Below are positions 54,209 to 63,700 of a DNA stretch of 64,000 bases, in pieces. The stretch is from Nematocida homosporus. Its lineage: Eukaryota; Microsporidia. Positions within the stretch are counted from its first letter, which is position 1. Every line of letters begins with the position of its first letter. The translations under genes were made by a program, and so were the position numbers. Where the stretch lies: contig NW_026250688.1 of NCBI RefSeq assembly GCF_024244095.1, forward strand, positions 1 to 64,000. Reading direction: 5' to 3'. The notes under the pieces were generated by a model. The model did not search any database and was not told where the DNA came from. It saw only the letters and a program-made list of their open reading frames with translations.

Positions 54209-55024
54209 CTATTTGCCTCTGAATATACCTACCACAATGGCATGGTCTCTTTCATACGGCTCTAGAGTTACTTGCTCTTTTGGCTTAATATTCAGCTTCC
54301 TTAAGATGTCCACCTCATTAGCAAACACTTCAGCTGGCGCCTTAATCGAATCTATGCAGTTAGCCTTAATAGAAATAACCACTCCACCACCTTCTTTCAA
54401 GAAGTACTGTGCATTCAACCCCACAATTCGCGCCTGGTCCGGCTGAGCTACATCAGCAAAAACCATATCTACCATTGGCACTAGCATACGGTACCTCTGT
54501 GGCAGCCGTGCATCTTCAATAATAGGCACAATGTTAGTTCTCTTCTTAGCTAGACTCAGTAAGTCTCGGCCCGATCGATGACTAAACTCTACGGCATAAA
54601 CTACACCTTCTGGGCCCACAATATCCGATACGTGAGACACACTTGTTCCTGAAGCAGCACCAAGGTACAAGACTCGACTGCCAGGCTTAATATGAATGTT
54701 TTCTATACCCCCAAGAATACCTGCTGCGATCTTACTTCTAAAAGGGTTCCAGGCACGATACTCGACCTTCTTATCCTCTGGACCGGCTAGAATTCTTTTC
54801 TCGCCATAAACTGATACGCCGGGCACCATGTTCTTAGTAGCCAGAGTCTCTTCTTTGCCGCGACTGATAAATACGCCTGGGAACCTTGGATGTGGTTGAA
54901 GAATTACTTGTTTGGCTTTGTTCTGACCAGGTTTGCCCATGGGCCGTCCTTGCGGTCTACTTGGTCCTCGGCCTTGTGGCCGTCCGCCAAATGGTCTTTT
55001 TTGGTCTCTACGTGCACTATTCAT
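54209..55024 (-). CDS. NOP1: Fibrillarin, box C/D snoRNP 2'-O-methyltransferase
   Basis: The 271-residue protein opens with a short Arg/Gly-rich region (GGRPQGRGPSRPQGRPMG) and continues with the methyltransferase domain: the AdoMet-binding motif VLYLGAASGTSVSHVSDIVG, then VYAVEFSHRSGRDL, VDMVFADVAQPDQ and GGGVVISIKANC. It methylates rRNA in the nucleolus guided by C/D snoRNAs. The GAR domain is shorter than in yeast Nop1 (327 in total). An AATAAA signal lies a few bases after the stop. Confidence 0.97.
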   Translation of the reverse strand: MNSARRDQKRPFGGRPQGRGPSRPQGRPMGKPGQNKAKQVILQPHPRFPGVFISRGKEETLATKNMVPGVSVYGEKRILAGPEDKKVEYRAWNPFRSKIAAGILGGIENIHIKPGSRVLYLGAASGTSVSHVSDIVGPEGVVYAVEFSHRSGRDLLSLAKKRTNIVPIIEDARLPQRYRMLVPMVDMVFADVAQPDQARIVGLNAQYFLKEGGGVVISIKANCIDSIKAPAEVFANEVDILRKLNIKPKEQVTLEPYERDHAIVVGIFRGK

Positions 55025-55218
55025 GAATTCTGAAAATTTAAAAATCAGACTAATAACTGACTAGTTGGGAGGTTAGACAGGGCTTGTTTTGGCTTGAGGA
55101 TAGTTGTAATTTGGGCTATATGAGATTTGGATTGGGAAGTTGTTGTATTTTTAAGGAGACGTGCTGGGATTGGTTAGTGAGAAAGTAAATCAGAAATTCG
55201 GGGTGAAAAAAACTCCAG

Positions 55219-55278
55219 AGAATTTCCTAATATGGTAATTTGACTATAAATATTCAGTTGAGTTTTTTATCTCTAAAA
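55219..55278 (+). promoter_or_regulatory. CArG box and TATA box of the second family-B gene
   Basis: CCTAATATGG at 55226-55235 and TATAAATA at 55245-55252 repeat exactly the elements before 20636, with spacing 9 bp rather than 10 and 26 bp to the ATG. The flanking TTGACTATAAATAT is shared as well. Confidence 0.65.
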
Positions 55279-57639
55279 ATGATTATACATAAGATAAATT
55301 GGGTTATTATAGGATTCGTACTGGGTTTATTCGTATTGGGCTACAGGCAAGTTAAGTGTAGCAATGCTAGTGGTAGCGATGGTATTAAAAAAGATACAGC
55401 TGATTGCACTAGCGACAGTACTGTTGTCGTAAATGCTAATAGTGCTGGTGTTGGTGTTGGTGTTGGTGATAATATTGGCCTAGGTGGTACAGATGATACT
55501 GGTGTGGGCGGTGCTGGTGATACAGATGATACTGGCGTGGGCGATGCTGTTGTAGTCGATGCTGGTGTGGATGATGCTGTTGTAGTCGATGCTGGTGATG
55601 CTGTTGTATGCGATGCTGGTGATGCTGGTGTGGATGATGCTGTTGTATGCGATACTGGTGATGCTGTTGTAGTCGATGCTGGTGATGCTGTTGTATGCGA
55701 TGCTGGTGATACTGCTACAGATGCCATTTTAGATGGTGTAAAAGATGCTGATGCTGTAGATGCTAGTCTTTGGCGTGCTCGTTTTGATTCTAAGGGCCGG
55801 CGGATTATAGATATGACTGAAGTACTTAGTTTGGAGGAGCTAGGCGATGAATTGAAGTTTCCCTGGGCAATAGATCTACTAAACCGGCTGGAAAGTGGCC
55901 AAGCTAGCGGTACTGTTTATTTTGGGGAAGATGGCGATAATGCCCGTATTGGTTATAATGAGGGCAAAGATTTGAGATACTTTAAAGGAATTGGATTCTA
56001 TAGTCTCTTATCTGGATCAGATTTGTTTCACCAGGTTAAGGTAGCTGCTTCACTACTTAAACGCATGTTTACAAAGAAGGGAGTTAATAGTGATGATCTT
56101 AGTCCAAGTGATGTACTAGATGTTGTTTTAATTTATACTAATTTAGATCAGAACATAAACATTGTCCAAACAAGTGATGATATACTAGTTAAAGAGTTGC
56201 ATATTCAATTTATCGAAAATCTCACTCGAGGCATTACCAACTATTACACTAAACATGGCAGCATCCAAGCTTTCTCTGATTCTATGGAAGTAGCTGTACT
56301 AGACTCAGAATCACATATTAAGTGCGGTGCATCTCGAACTGCTCTACAACACCGCCGATCAGCTATGGGACAGAAATGCTCTTTTGCCGACACCTATTCT
56401 AGGTCACTAATTATCGACCAAGAATCTCTCGACCTCTTCCGAGCAAGTCCTCTTATAAACTACCTACACCCACTTTCTCTTGATCTTTACCAACACGGCC
56501 TCAACTGCCTCTATAATGGAGAGACCAATCTATTCACCATAATCAAGCACAACCAAGCTGTTAGTCCCGTTCGACCTACCCTCAACCCAACCAATCTCAA
56601 GCTCTCTTTCAAAGCAGCGGTCCGTCTAAGATATGCCACCAATGCCCAGAACTACACAGTAATGGCCACCGATGAAGACTTTCAAACCTTCCTAAACGTC
56701 CTTTCCAAGCATGCCCCCCAAGAAAGAGGCGATTATCACAGCTATCTAAACGTCTTCAAACGCCACTCTATACTCGACGCCGATATTATCAGGAAACATT
56801 GGGACGAAGAAGAACGTGACTCAGACCGGCTAGACGATCCACCCCAACGATCCACTCTCATTCAAACCATCGCTTTATCGCTAATTACTCTAACCACCGG
56901 TTTTGTAGTCTTCATCCTAACCCAAGTCAGCATTTTACTCTCTTCCTACCCCATACTAATCTATACTATGCCAATCATCATTATTTCCATCGGTCTAGCT
57001 ATCGCTCTTCTCTTACTCTTCTTTATCTACCCTCCCTCCAACCAATCACGCAAATCCCACTCTTGGCAGTATCTTACTATCGTCCGAGTCGGTCAATACT
57101 GCCTCTTCGGCCTAGTCTTATGTCTAGTTACAGCCGGTGTTTTCATCAATCTAGCCTATCCACCGACTCTCACATTCACCCAAACCGATCCAGCTATCCC
57201 CGCTACTCTTATAACTCTATTATACCACATACTAGCTGGCACTTCTATTCTCGGCTGTCTTATCATTCGAGGTTTATTCACCCCGCGCTGGCCAACTCTA
57301 CCAAGATACAGTTACTGGCTACTTTACGTTTTATCCTTCATCTTTATTATCTCCATCCCTATCCTTACTCTTCTCGACCTAACTGCCTATGCCCAACTAC
57401 TTCTCAATACTCGTATTTTGCTTATTTCCGCCCTCCTCTTTACTGCTGGAGCCTTCATTGATGTCTTCGGCCGTTGGTTCGATAAAGAACGTACAGAACA
57501 TCTCAAGCCAAGGCCAACTCAACTTATCCTTCGCAAGCTCATCAAAATCCTCCTAGTCCTCCTGGTCCTAGCAGCCGCCTACACTCTAACCATCTGGACC
57601 AGCAATCGCCACAACCTCCTAACCCAGCTACCCTCTTAA
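55279..57639 (+). CDS. Signal-peptide plus multi-TM protein with Asp-Ala-Val repeats (family B, copy 2)
   Basis: From the ATG at 55279 the protein has 786 residues (the earlier TTG frame at 55240 would cover the TATA box). A signal peptide (INWVIIGFVLGLFVLGY) is followed by a repeat region at about 50-150 with 8-residue units such as DAVVVDAG and DAVVCDAG. The family segment VLSLEELGDELKFPWA follows, then an ectodomain with INYLHPLSLDLYQHGLNCLY and AVRLRYA, then about seven hydrophobic helices from 530 to 785. It is a paralogue of 20636. The repeat is absent there, so it was gained or lost since duplication. Function unknown. Confidence 0.83.
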   Translation: MIIHKINWVIIGFVLGLFVLGYRQVKCSNASGSDGIKKDTADCTSDSTVVVNANSAGVGVGVGDNIGLGGTDDTGVGGAGDTDDTGVGDAVVVDAGVDDAVVVDAGDAVVCDAGDAGVDDAVVCDTGDAVVVDAGDAVVCDAGDTATDAILDGVKDADAVDASLWRARFDSKGRRIIDMTEVLSLEELGDELKFPWAIDLLNRLESGQASGTVYFGEDGDNARIGYNEGKDLRYFKGIGFYSLLSGSDLFHQVKVAASLLKRMFTKKGVNSDDLSPSDVLDVVLIYTNLDQNINIVQTSDDILVKELHIQFIENLTRGITNYYTKHGSIQAFSDSMEVAVLDSESHIKCGASRTALQHRRSAMGQKCSFADTYSRSLIIDQESLDLFRASPLINYLHPLSLDLYQHGLNCLYNGETNLFTIIKHNQAVSPVRPTLNPTNLKLSFKAAVRLRYATNAQNYTVMATDEDFQTFLNVLSKHAPQERGDYHSYLNVFKRHSILDADIIRKHWDEEERDSDRLDDPPQRSTLIQTIALSLITLTTGFVVFILTQVSILLSSYPILIYTMPIIIISIGLAIALLLLFFIYPPSNQSRKSHSWQYLTIVRVGQYCLFGLVLCLVTAGVFINLAYPPTLTFTQTDPAIPATLITLLYHILAGTSILGCLIIRGLFTPRWPTLPRYSYWLLYVLSFIFIISIPILTLLDLTAYAQLLLNTRILLISALLFTAGAFIDVFGRWFDKERTEHLKPRPTQLILRKLIKILLVLLVLAAAYTLTIWTSNRHNLLTQLPS
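55441..55720 (+). repeat. Coding tandem repeats, 24-bp type (GATGCTGTTGTAGTCGATGC)
   Basis: Units of 24 bp or multiples, encoding DAVVVDAG-like octapeptides, recur about ten times in the family-B protein. GATGCTGGTGATGCTGTTGT recurs several times. Confidence 0.8.
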
Positions 57640-58092
57640 CCCCACAAGTCCACTTTAACATAAGATATCATATCAAAGTACTTGTAATAAATGACTATAT
57701 CAATACTATCTTATATCTAATATCATCAAATGACTATATCATATCTAATATCTTCAAATTCTTATGTCAATACTATATCATATCTAATATCTTCAAATTC
57801 TTATGTCAATACTATATCATATCTAATATCTTCAAATTCTTATGTCAATACTATCTCATATCTAATCTCTCCAAACCCAAACCAAACCATAGATAATCTT
57901 ACACAACACATCTAAACACTACTATCAAAATACCATCTAAATACCATCAAAATACCAACACTATCTAAATACTAACTCAACCCAATACCAACCCCATATA
58001 AATACCAACCCCATACCAACCCCATACCAACCCTATCAAAATACCAACCCAACCCATACTAACACCATACTAACATAACCTAGTGCAATTTA
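57640..58092. repeat. 39-bp tandem repeat (about three copies) and CA-rich repeats
   Basis: ATATCTAATATCTTCAAATT opens units at 57741, 57780 and 57819, each 39 bp long and nearly identical, with diverged copies on either side. Because 39 is a multiple of three, an ORF can run through them (57730-57915), but it is a by-product. From 57960 to 58080 ATACCAACCC units follow. Confidence 0.8.
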
Positions 58093-58791
58093 TTACCATT
58101 CCAGCTTAATCCGTTTCTTCTTCTTCTCCTCTTCCTCCTCTTCTACGGACTCTTCAAACTCAGTTACATACCTTATACCCTTAGTCTGAATTTGCATCAC
58201 TTTCTCCCGCTTCTTCTCCTGCTCTGTTTTCTTCTCCTGCTCCAGTATAGTCCTGTTCCCATACACCCCGGCACTAAATCTCTCTAATATCTCAGATTCT
58301 AACGACTTTTCTATCTTAGCTACTTTAACGGCTTTAGTCTCCCTAGCCCTATCTTGTTTTTCTGCCTTTTTCCTTCTTTTGATATAATTTGGTCTTCCTA
58401 TCTTATCTAACAATTCTTTCCTTTCTAGGTAATCAGATAATTTTGTTAATCTTTGCTTACATTTATGCACTAAAAAAGAACCAAAATCTTTAACTTCCTT
58501 ATCTATCTGAGATAAGGCTGTTTTATAATCACTATCTAATAATATCTTTTCGTACTGCAGTCGGGGCTTATGAACTCTTTCCGGCTCTTTAAGCAACAGA
58601 TAAAGCTTATCATTGATAGCTCTAACCGTTGCATATTTACTGTTAGCTAAGGGACAAGTAGATCTAGAACAAATACCTGAAACATTATTAGCATTTTTAC
58701 AAAGAACCTCTTCCGTATCAGTTTTCATTTTAAAAGAACAAAACTTATGGGACTGGCCGATAGCATTCCAGATTGACTGGTCATCTAGCAT
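58093..58791 (-). CDS. MAK16: Mak16, 60S ribosome biogenesis factor
   Basis: From the ATG at 58791 the product has 232 residues. The N-terminal domain is the Mak16/Rpl28e-like block with SIWNAIGQSHKFCSF, the Cys-rich CSRSTCPLANSKYATVR, and LYLLLKEPERVHKP. The C-terminus is a run of acidic and Lys-rich residues (EESVEEEEEEKKKKRIKLEW), typical of nucleolar assembly factors. It acts early in 60S assembly with Rpf1. A TTG at 58803 is in frame but not preferred. The stop overlaps AATAAA (GGTAATAAAT). Confidence 0.92.
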   Translation of the reverse strand: MLDDQSIWNAIGQSHKFCSFKMKTDTEEVLCKNANNVSGICSRSTCPLANSKYATVRAINDKLYLLLKEPERVHKPRLQYEKILLDSDYKTALSQIDKEVKDFGSFLVHKCKQRLTKLSDYLERKELLDKIGRPNYIKRRKKAEKQDRARETKAVKVAKIEKSLESEILERFSAGVYGNRTILEQEKKTEQEKKREKVMQIQTKGIRYVTEFEESVEEEEEEKKKKRIKLEW

Positions 58792-58808
58792 GCTAAAACG
58801 CAAATTTT

Positions 58809-58809
58809 N
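58809..58809. other. Ambiguous base (n)
   Basis: The only undetermined base in the window lies 18 bp upstream of the MAK16 ATG, within AAATTTTNG. It marks a sequence uncertainty, not a feature of the biology. Confidence 0.95.
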
Positions 58810-58893
58810 GAGGAGGGGGAGTGGCAGAACGAGTGGTTAGTATTGGGTTAGTAGGAGGGGGTGGATGTGGGGTTGGGTTGAGAGGAAGTGTGA

Positions 58894-58965
58894 TCCCTTG
58901 TGGTCTAGTGGCTAGGATTTCGCGTTTTCACCGCGACGGCCGGGGTTCAATTCCCCGCAAGGGAA
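58894..58965 (+). tRNA. tRNA-Glu (anticodon TTC)
   Basis: The 72-nt cloverleaf has acceptor TCCCTTG with CAAGGGA, D arm GGTC/GGCT-like, anticodon stem TCGCG/CGCGA with loop TTTTCAC, and T arm CGGGG TTCAATT CCCCG. There is no intron. TTTTTT at 58970-58975 is the Pol III stop, 40 bp before the LUC7 ATG. Confidence 0.92.
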
Positions 58966-59015
58966 CATCTTTTTTAATATTTTAAATGGTTGGTTTAGTA
59001 TTGGGTTAGTATTAG

Positions 59016-59558
59016 ATGGTAACTCGGAATAGTTGGATTTTGAATGGGTTGTTGGGTGGGGGTAGGAAGAAGAGTCGGTTGGATCGGAGTAAATTGTGTT
59101 TATCTTATGTACTTGGTTTATGTCCGCGGTTGGTTTTGAGTGGGACGGCTTATCAGATGGGGAGGTGTAATTTAGAGCATAGTTGGGGACGAGTGGAGGA
59201 CTTACGGAGTCGGGATAAGTTAGTGGTTAGTGAGAGATTGGGTGGAGAGATAAGAAGTATCTTATCTAAGATTAAGAAAAATCAAAATTTAAAAAGAACC
59301 GATATAAGTGAGTATCTTAAGTTAGAGGAAGAGTTAGTACTGCATAGGATTAATGGGCGTAAATGGCTGGTGAGAATTTGGGAGGCTAAATTAGAAGGAG
59401 TAAAGGAGAGTTATGAGAGAAGGAAAGTTCCATATTTAGCCTGTAATTCATGTCCGGAATTGATGCCTTGGAGTCCAGCTAAGCAAGCAGTGCATTTGCG
59501 AAGTAAAGTACACTGTGCCTTTATCAAAATGGCCCAGATCTTACCTACTTTACCTTAA
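59016..59558 (+). CDS. LUC7: Luc7-like U1 snRNP protein
   Basis: The 180-residue protein matches the Luc7 family. The N-terminal zinc finger region reads WILNGLLGGGRKKSRLD, then LCLSYVLGLCPRLVL, then YQMGRCNLEHS (a CCCH-type arrangement). The second zinc finger, CNSCPELM with HLRSKVHCAFIKMA, sits near the end. Luc7 helps U1 recognise 5' splice sites, so this organism should still splice some transcripts, although no intron is evident here. The protein is shorter than yeast Luc7 (261). The upstream T-tract at 58970 serves the tRNA rather than this gene, and the ATG itself has no close T-tract. Confidence 0.8.
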   Translation: MVTRNSWILNGLLGGGRKKSRLDRSKLCLSYVLGLCPRLVLSGTAYQMGRCNLEHSWGRVEDLRSRDKLVVSERLGGEIRSILSKIKKNQNLKRTDISEYLKLEEELVLHRINGRKWLVRIWEAKLEGVKESYERRKVPYLACNSCPELMPWSPAKQAVHLRSKVHCAFIKMAQILPTLP

Positions 59559-59802
59559 CTTACTAGATTAGTTTAATATCTTATCAATAAACAATTCATT
59601 ATTGCATATCTTATCTTAATCTAAATCTTATCTTAATCTCAACTTAATCTAATCTTATCTTATCTAAATCTTATCTTATCTCAATCTCAACTTAATCTAA
59701 ATCTTATCTTATCTCTACCCAATCTCAACTTAACTCAACTTAACTCAACTTAACTCAACTTAATCTAAATCTTATCTTAACTTGACGTACTCTTTTTCTT
59801 TT

Positions 59803-60414
59803 ATGGATGATGCTAACTACTTTGAGTGTGAATATAATGCTTGTGGTAGAGATAAAGGAAGTGTGCTAGTTAATTATGGAAATTCGAAAGTTTTGGGTGT
59901 TCTGAATGGACCTTTTGAACCGGCTGGTCCAGTAGTTGATCCTTTTAGAGCGACTGTACGTGTTCAGATCTATGCGGGTGGTGAGAAGAAGACATCGGCA
60001 TCTTTACTATCTGTTTATTTAGAGAGGTTGTTAAGTGCTTCTCTTAGGATGCAAGAGTATCCTAGATGTATTATTGAGGTTAAATTGTATCTTTTGAGTT
60101 GGTCTGATAACTATTATGCTGCTTTAGTGAATACAGCTTCTGTTTTGTTGTTGAGTAGTGGTTTGCAGATGTTTGGAGTTCCTCTGGGTATTTTCTGTTC
60201 CTTAGAAGGGGGTAGAGAGTGTACGGTTGGAGTGATTTCAAAGGGTGGTGTTTTACAAGAAGTCTTCTATCTAGGAACGGCTGAAGAACCTAGTAAGACT
60301 TGGAAGGAGAATGTGCCTGATTTACTAGAACGTATTAGGTACTCACTGAAGACTAATTATGAGGCTGAAATGGGTGTTTATGCCAATGATATGGCTTATC
60401 TTAAGATTAAATGA
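59803..60414 (+). CDS. RRP46: Exosome RNase PH-type subunit (Rrp46-like)
   Basis: From the ATG at 59803 the product has 203 residues (an in-frame TTG at 59782 is not preferred because the T-tract TCTTTTTCTTTT lies between). The fold signatures are GSVLVNYGNSKVLGVLNGPFEP, then YPRCIIEVKLYLL, and YYAALVNTASVLLLSSGL with VPLGIFCSL. The GPFEP and YPR blocks point to Rrp46 rather than Rrp41 or Mtr3, but these are close relatives. The catalytic phosphate-binding residues of bacterial RNase PH are not evident, as usual for eukaryotic ring subunits. It would form part of the six-subunit ring of the RNA exosome. Confidence 0.8.
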   Translation: MDDANYFECEYNACGRDKGSVLVNYGNSKVLGVLNGPFEPAGPVVDPFRATVRVQIYAGGEKKTSASLLSVYLERLLSASLRMQEYPRCIIEVKLYLLSWSDNYYAALVNTASVLLLSSGLQMFGVPLGIFCSLEGGRECTVGVISKGGVLQEVFYLGTAEEPSKTWKENVPDLLERIRYSLKTNYEAEMGVYANDMAYLKIK

Positions 60415-60730
60415 GTATATGATTTAGTTAGTAGTTAGATTGAGTTAAGATATGATTTTGATATAATTTTGATTGAGTTAAGATATGATTTTGATATAAT
60501 TTTGATTGAGTTAAGTTAAGTTAAGTTAGGTTGGTATTTATATAAGTTAAGTTGAGTTAAGATTAAGATTAAGTTAGTATTTAGATAAGTTAAGTTAAGA
60601 TAAGATAAGATTGAGTTAAGATAAGATAAGATAATACTAACCCAGATTTACTAATTAGATACTAATTAGATGTTAATTAGATTGTGATTCATATCTTTCA
60701 ATACATTAGTTAGATTGTTTTTGTAATTGC
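60415..60730. repeat. 33-bp tandem repeat and GTTAAGTTAAG tract upstream of the phosphatase gene
   Basis: GATTGAGTTAAGATATGATT begins 33-bp units at 60438 and 60471, with a partial third at 60504. The rest is TTAAGATAAGATAAG microrepeat. No gene was recognised. Confidence 0.6.
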
Positions 60731-63700
60731 ATGGAAAATTCCAAGGAAAAGATTGAAACAACTCATATTCCGGCAGTTTGGACTGAATTCTCCATTCTTA
60801 AGGAAGACTTAATCTCGCCTACGGTTGAATACGAACCGAATGAGATTGGATTTTCTGGGACAGAGAACTTTCGTGCAGTTTTGAATGTTTTTGGCTTATC
60901 TCAACCGACAGCAGAAGGGATAGTTAATCTCATGGAGTACTTTCAAAAACCAATCATTTGGATGAACTTGAGAGAAGAACCTGTTATCTATATTAATAGT
61001 CGTCCTTATGTTTTGCGTGATAAACAAGCTCCTTTTTCTAATATTCGCTCGTTTATGGGCATATCTTATACTCGCTTGGAAGAGATGGAAATGCGATTAA
61101 AACTAGACATTATTGAAATGGCTAAGAAGAATCGTGGCTTTATTCAAGTCCATACCGAAAAACAACTTAAAGCACTTTGGATCAGTACTTTGTACGTACA
61201 GAAAGTACAGACTGTACGTGAACTCTTTGAAAGTATTGGTGGAGATAAGATCAAATATTATCGGACACCAGTTAGTAGGAAACTTTATAACAAGGAAAAC
61301 TTCTTATCTGTACTGGATACAATTTTATCTAGGAATAAGGAAACAGATCAAGATCTGCTTTTTGGGTTTAATTGTGGGACGGGTTTAGGCCGGACTTCTT
61401 ATGCCATGGCTGCTTGTTTGATCCGTAAGAAGGCTTTGGAGTACTTGCACTTAACTGCTGAGTTGGAATCGCCTTCTTTAATGGAGGAGTCAGGCCGGGA
61501 AATGCCGGGTGTATCTACTTCGGCTTTCAATTCTAGATCTTCGCTTTTAGAGGTAGTTAGTGGTCGTTCGGGTGAATCGGATTTTGCTAAGGTTATTCAG
61601 GTGCTGAAAAGAGTTCATGGTAAGGATAAGTTGGCCGATTGGCTCTCTAAGGTTGGTAATGTTGTTCCGGCTTTAGAAAAGGCTTTGAAAGGTGAGTATA
61701 CTCTGGTTGAGCGCTTAGGGAGTGCTTTTAATGGGTTTTATGCTAAGAAGATTGTTGATTTGGTTCTTTCGTACTTGCAACGGTTTTCTTATCTGGAAGT
61801 CTTGTTAGAACACATAATAAAAGCACAGTGCACACCAGATCCTAAGAAGTCGCTTAAACGGGCTTGTATTCTCATGGAAAGGTACGTCTCCTTAATTATC
61901 TATGGAATTTACCGGACTAACCAGGTGCCCAAAAGCTTCATTAGTTGGATTGAAGAAAACCCGGCTATCTATGAGTACATTAAGCAAATTGCCACCGAAA
62001 TTCCTAACTTAGCTATCTTCTCACCAGCAGATATCTTCTCGGCTAACTTGAACACACTTAAGGATACGAGGAAATGGACAACTATTATTGGGGCCCGGAC
62101 TATTCTTAGTGCTGATAGTATAGTTGGTGAAACAACTACTCAGCCGATTGATAATGTTTATATTGCTTGCCAAATAACCGGCCATCTCCTACCAGCCCAT
62201 ATACCGGAGAATGCTAAATGGATCAATTTAAGAGCTGAACCTGTGATTTATATTGGTGGTGTACCCCATTCAGAACGTGACCGACTATCACCCCATCGTA
62301 ATATCAAAACTATCGCAGGAATTACGCAAAAGCTCATTGAAACCCAAGAGAGTCTTCTTTGTAAACGTATTCGTAATGAAGGTGCGAAAATGAATGGCCA
62401 ACTGATTTTATTTGATACGACCACCGATCGTGAACTGATTACTAAACGAGTTAATGTGAAAGGTAAGAAAGTAACTACTTGTGATGACTTTATGAAGATT
62501 CAGTTGGGTATCAAGAATTACCAGCGAATTCCAATGGTTTCTAAAAGTGTTTTGTATCCCAATACTATTGATGCTATTATGTCGGTGGTAATCAATCGTA
62601 ACTCAGCTCCACTTGTCTTCCAGGCTAGTGGATTTGGTGGACGAGCTTGTACTGCTCGTACTCTAGCTATTGTTATTGAAACAGTTCAAGCTCAAGTTAA
62701 GTCGGCCACATCAAGTAATCTTGAATTTGCTCCATCTCGGCCTATTCCTATTAAAGCTGTTGAGGCCTTAATTCGTATCTTGCCTAATGGAGCTCTAGCT
62801 GAAAATCTGGTTCGGTTTGCCTATAGTAAGGCTGGCCAGAAAGATATTTACGCTATTCTTGGTGAACCGGACTCAGATCCTCAACCTTACCTCTCCAATC
62901 ACTTCCTAATGATTACAATGGCTTCGTTTATTCTTCTTAATTTAGGCCCTACTCTTTCTTTCCGTGAATGGCTTAACCAACGGCAAGATATCATGAACCT
63001 TTTTAATCTCTTGAAAACAGATCGGCTTAAAACTCCAGAAATCAAACATCCACTTATCAACCGGCCTTGGGGGTGTGTGCTAACTCCGCATACTATGCTT
63101 AAGAACGATTTCTTCCCCGGTCTCAAATCCGATAAGATCAAAGATAGTGATAATATTCCTGGGTGCTACAACTTCCGAATGGTTCGTTGTGGCGAGAATG
63201 ATGCTAGTATTGCTATCGGACTGGCTCAGCCGACCGGTGAGGGTGTTGGTGCCCTGGCTGATTACTTGAAAAGAGAAGGTCGGCAGCTGCATTGGTTCTG
63301 TTTACGGCAAGAACCTGTTATTTACTTGAAAGGCCGGCCTTTTGTGCTTCGTACGACTGATCTTATTTATGAGAATGTTATCACTGAAGGTATCACTCGT
63401 GAATGGGTTGAGAATATTGAAACCCGAATGAAGTTCGACTGCTTGGAAGAGTGCCAGAAGAATGGCTCAGTTATGGTTCATGATGAAGTCTTTGAAAACA
63501 GTAAGCCCAAACTAGTACATGAAGTTATGCAGATTCTGCCGGAAGAGGTCCAAACTCTTCAGGAAGTCTTCACTCATCCCCATGTTGTCTACTACCGCCT
63601 GCCTATTTCTGACGAGCAAACCCCCTTACCAGAAATCTACGATGAACTCTACCAAACTATTCTGTCTATCAAAGGGCCTAGTGCGCTTGTCTTTTCCTGC

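Noticed and set aside
57730..57915. ORF with a 13-residue repeat (NTISYLISSNSYV)
   Set aside because: It only exists because the 39-bp tandem repeat is a multiple of three. It has no start signal and lies in the 3' flank of another gene.
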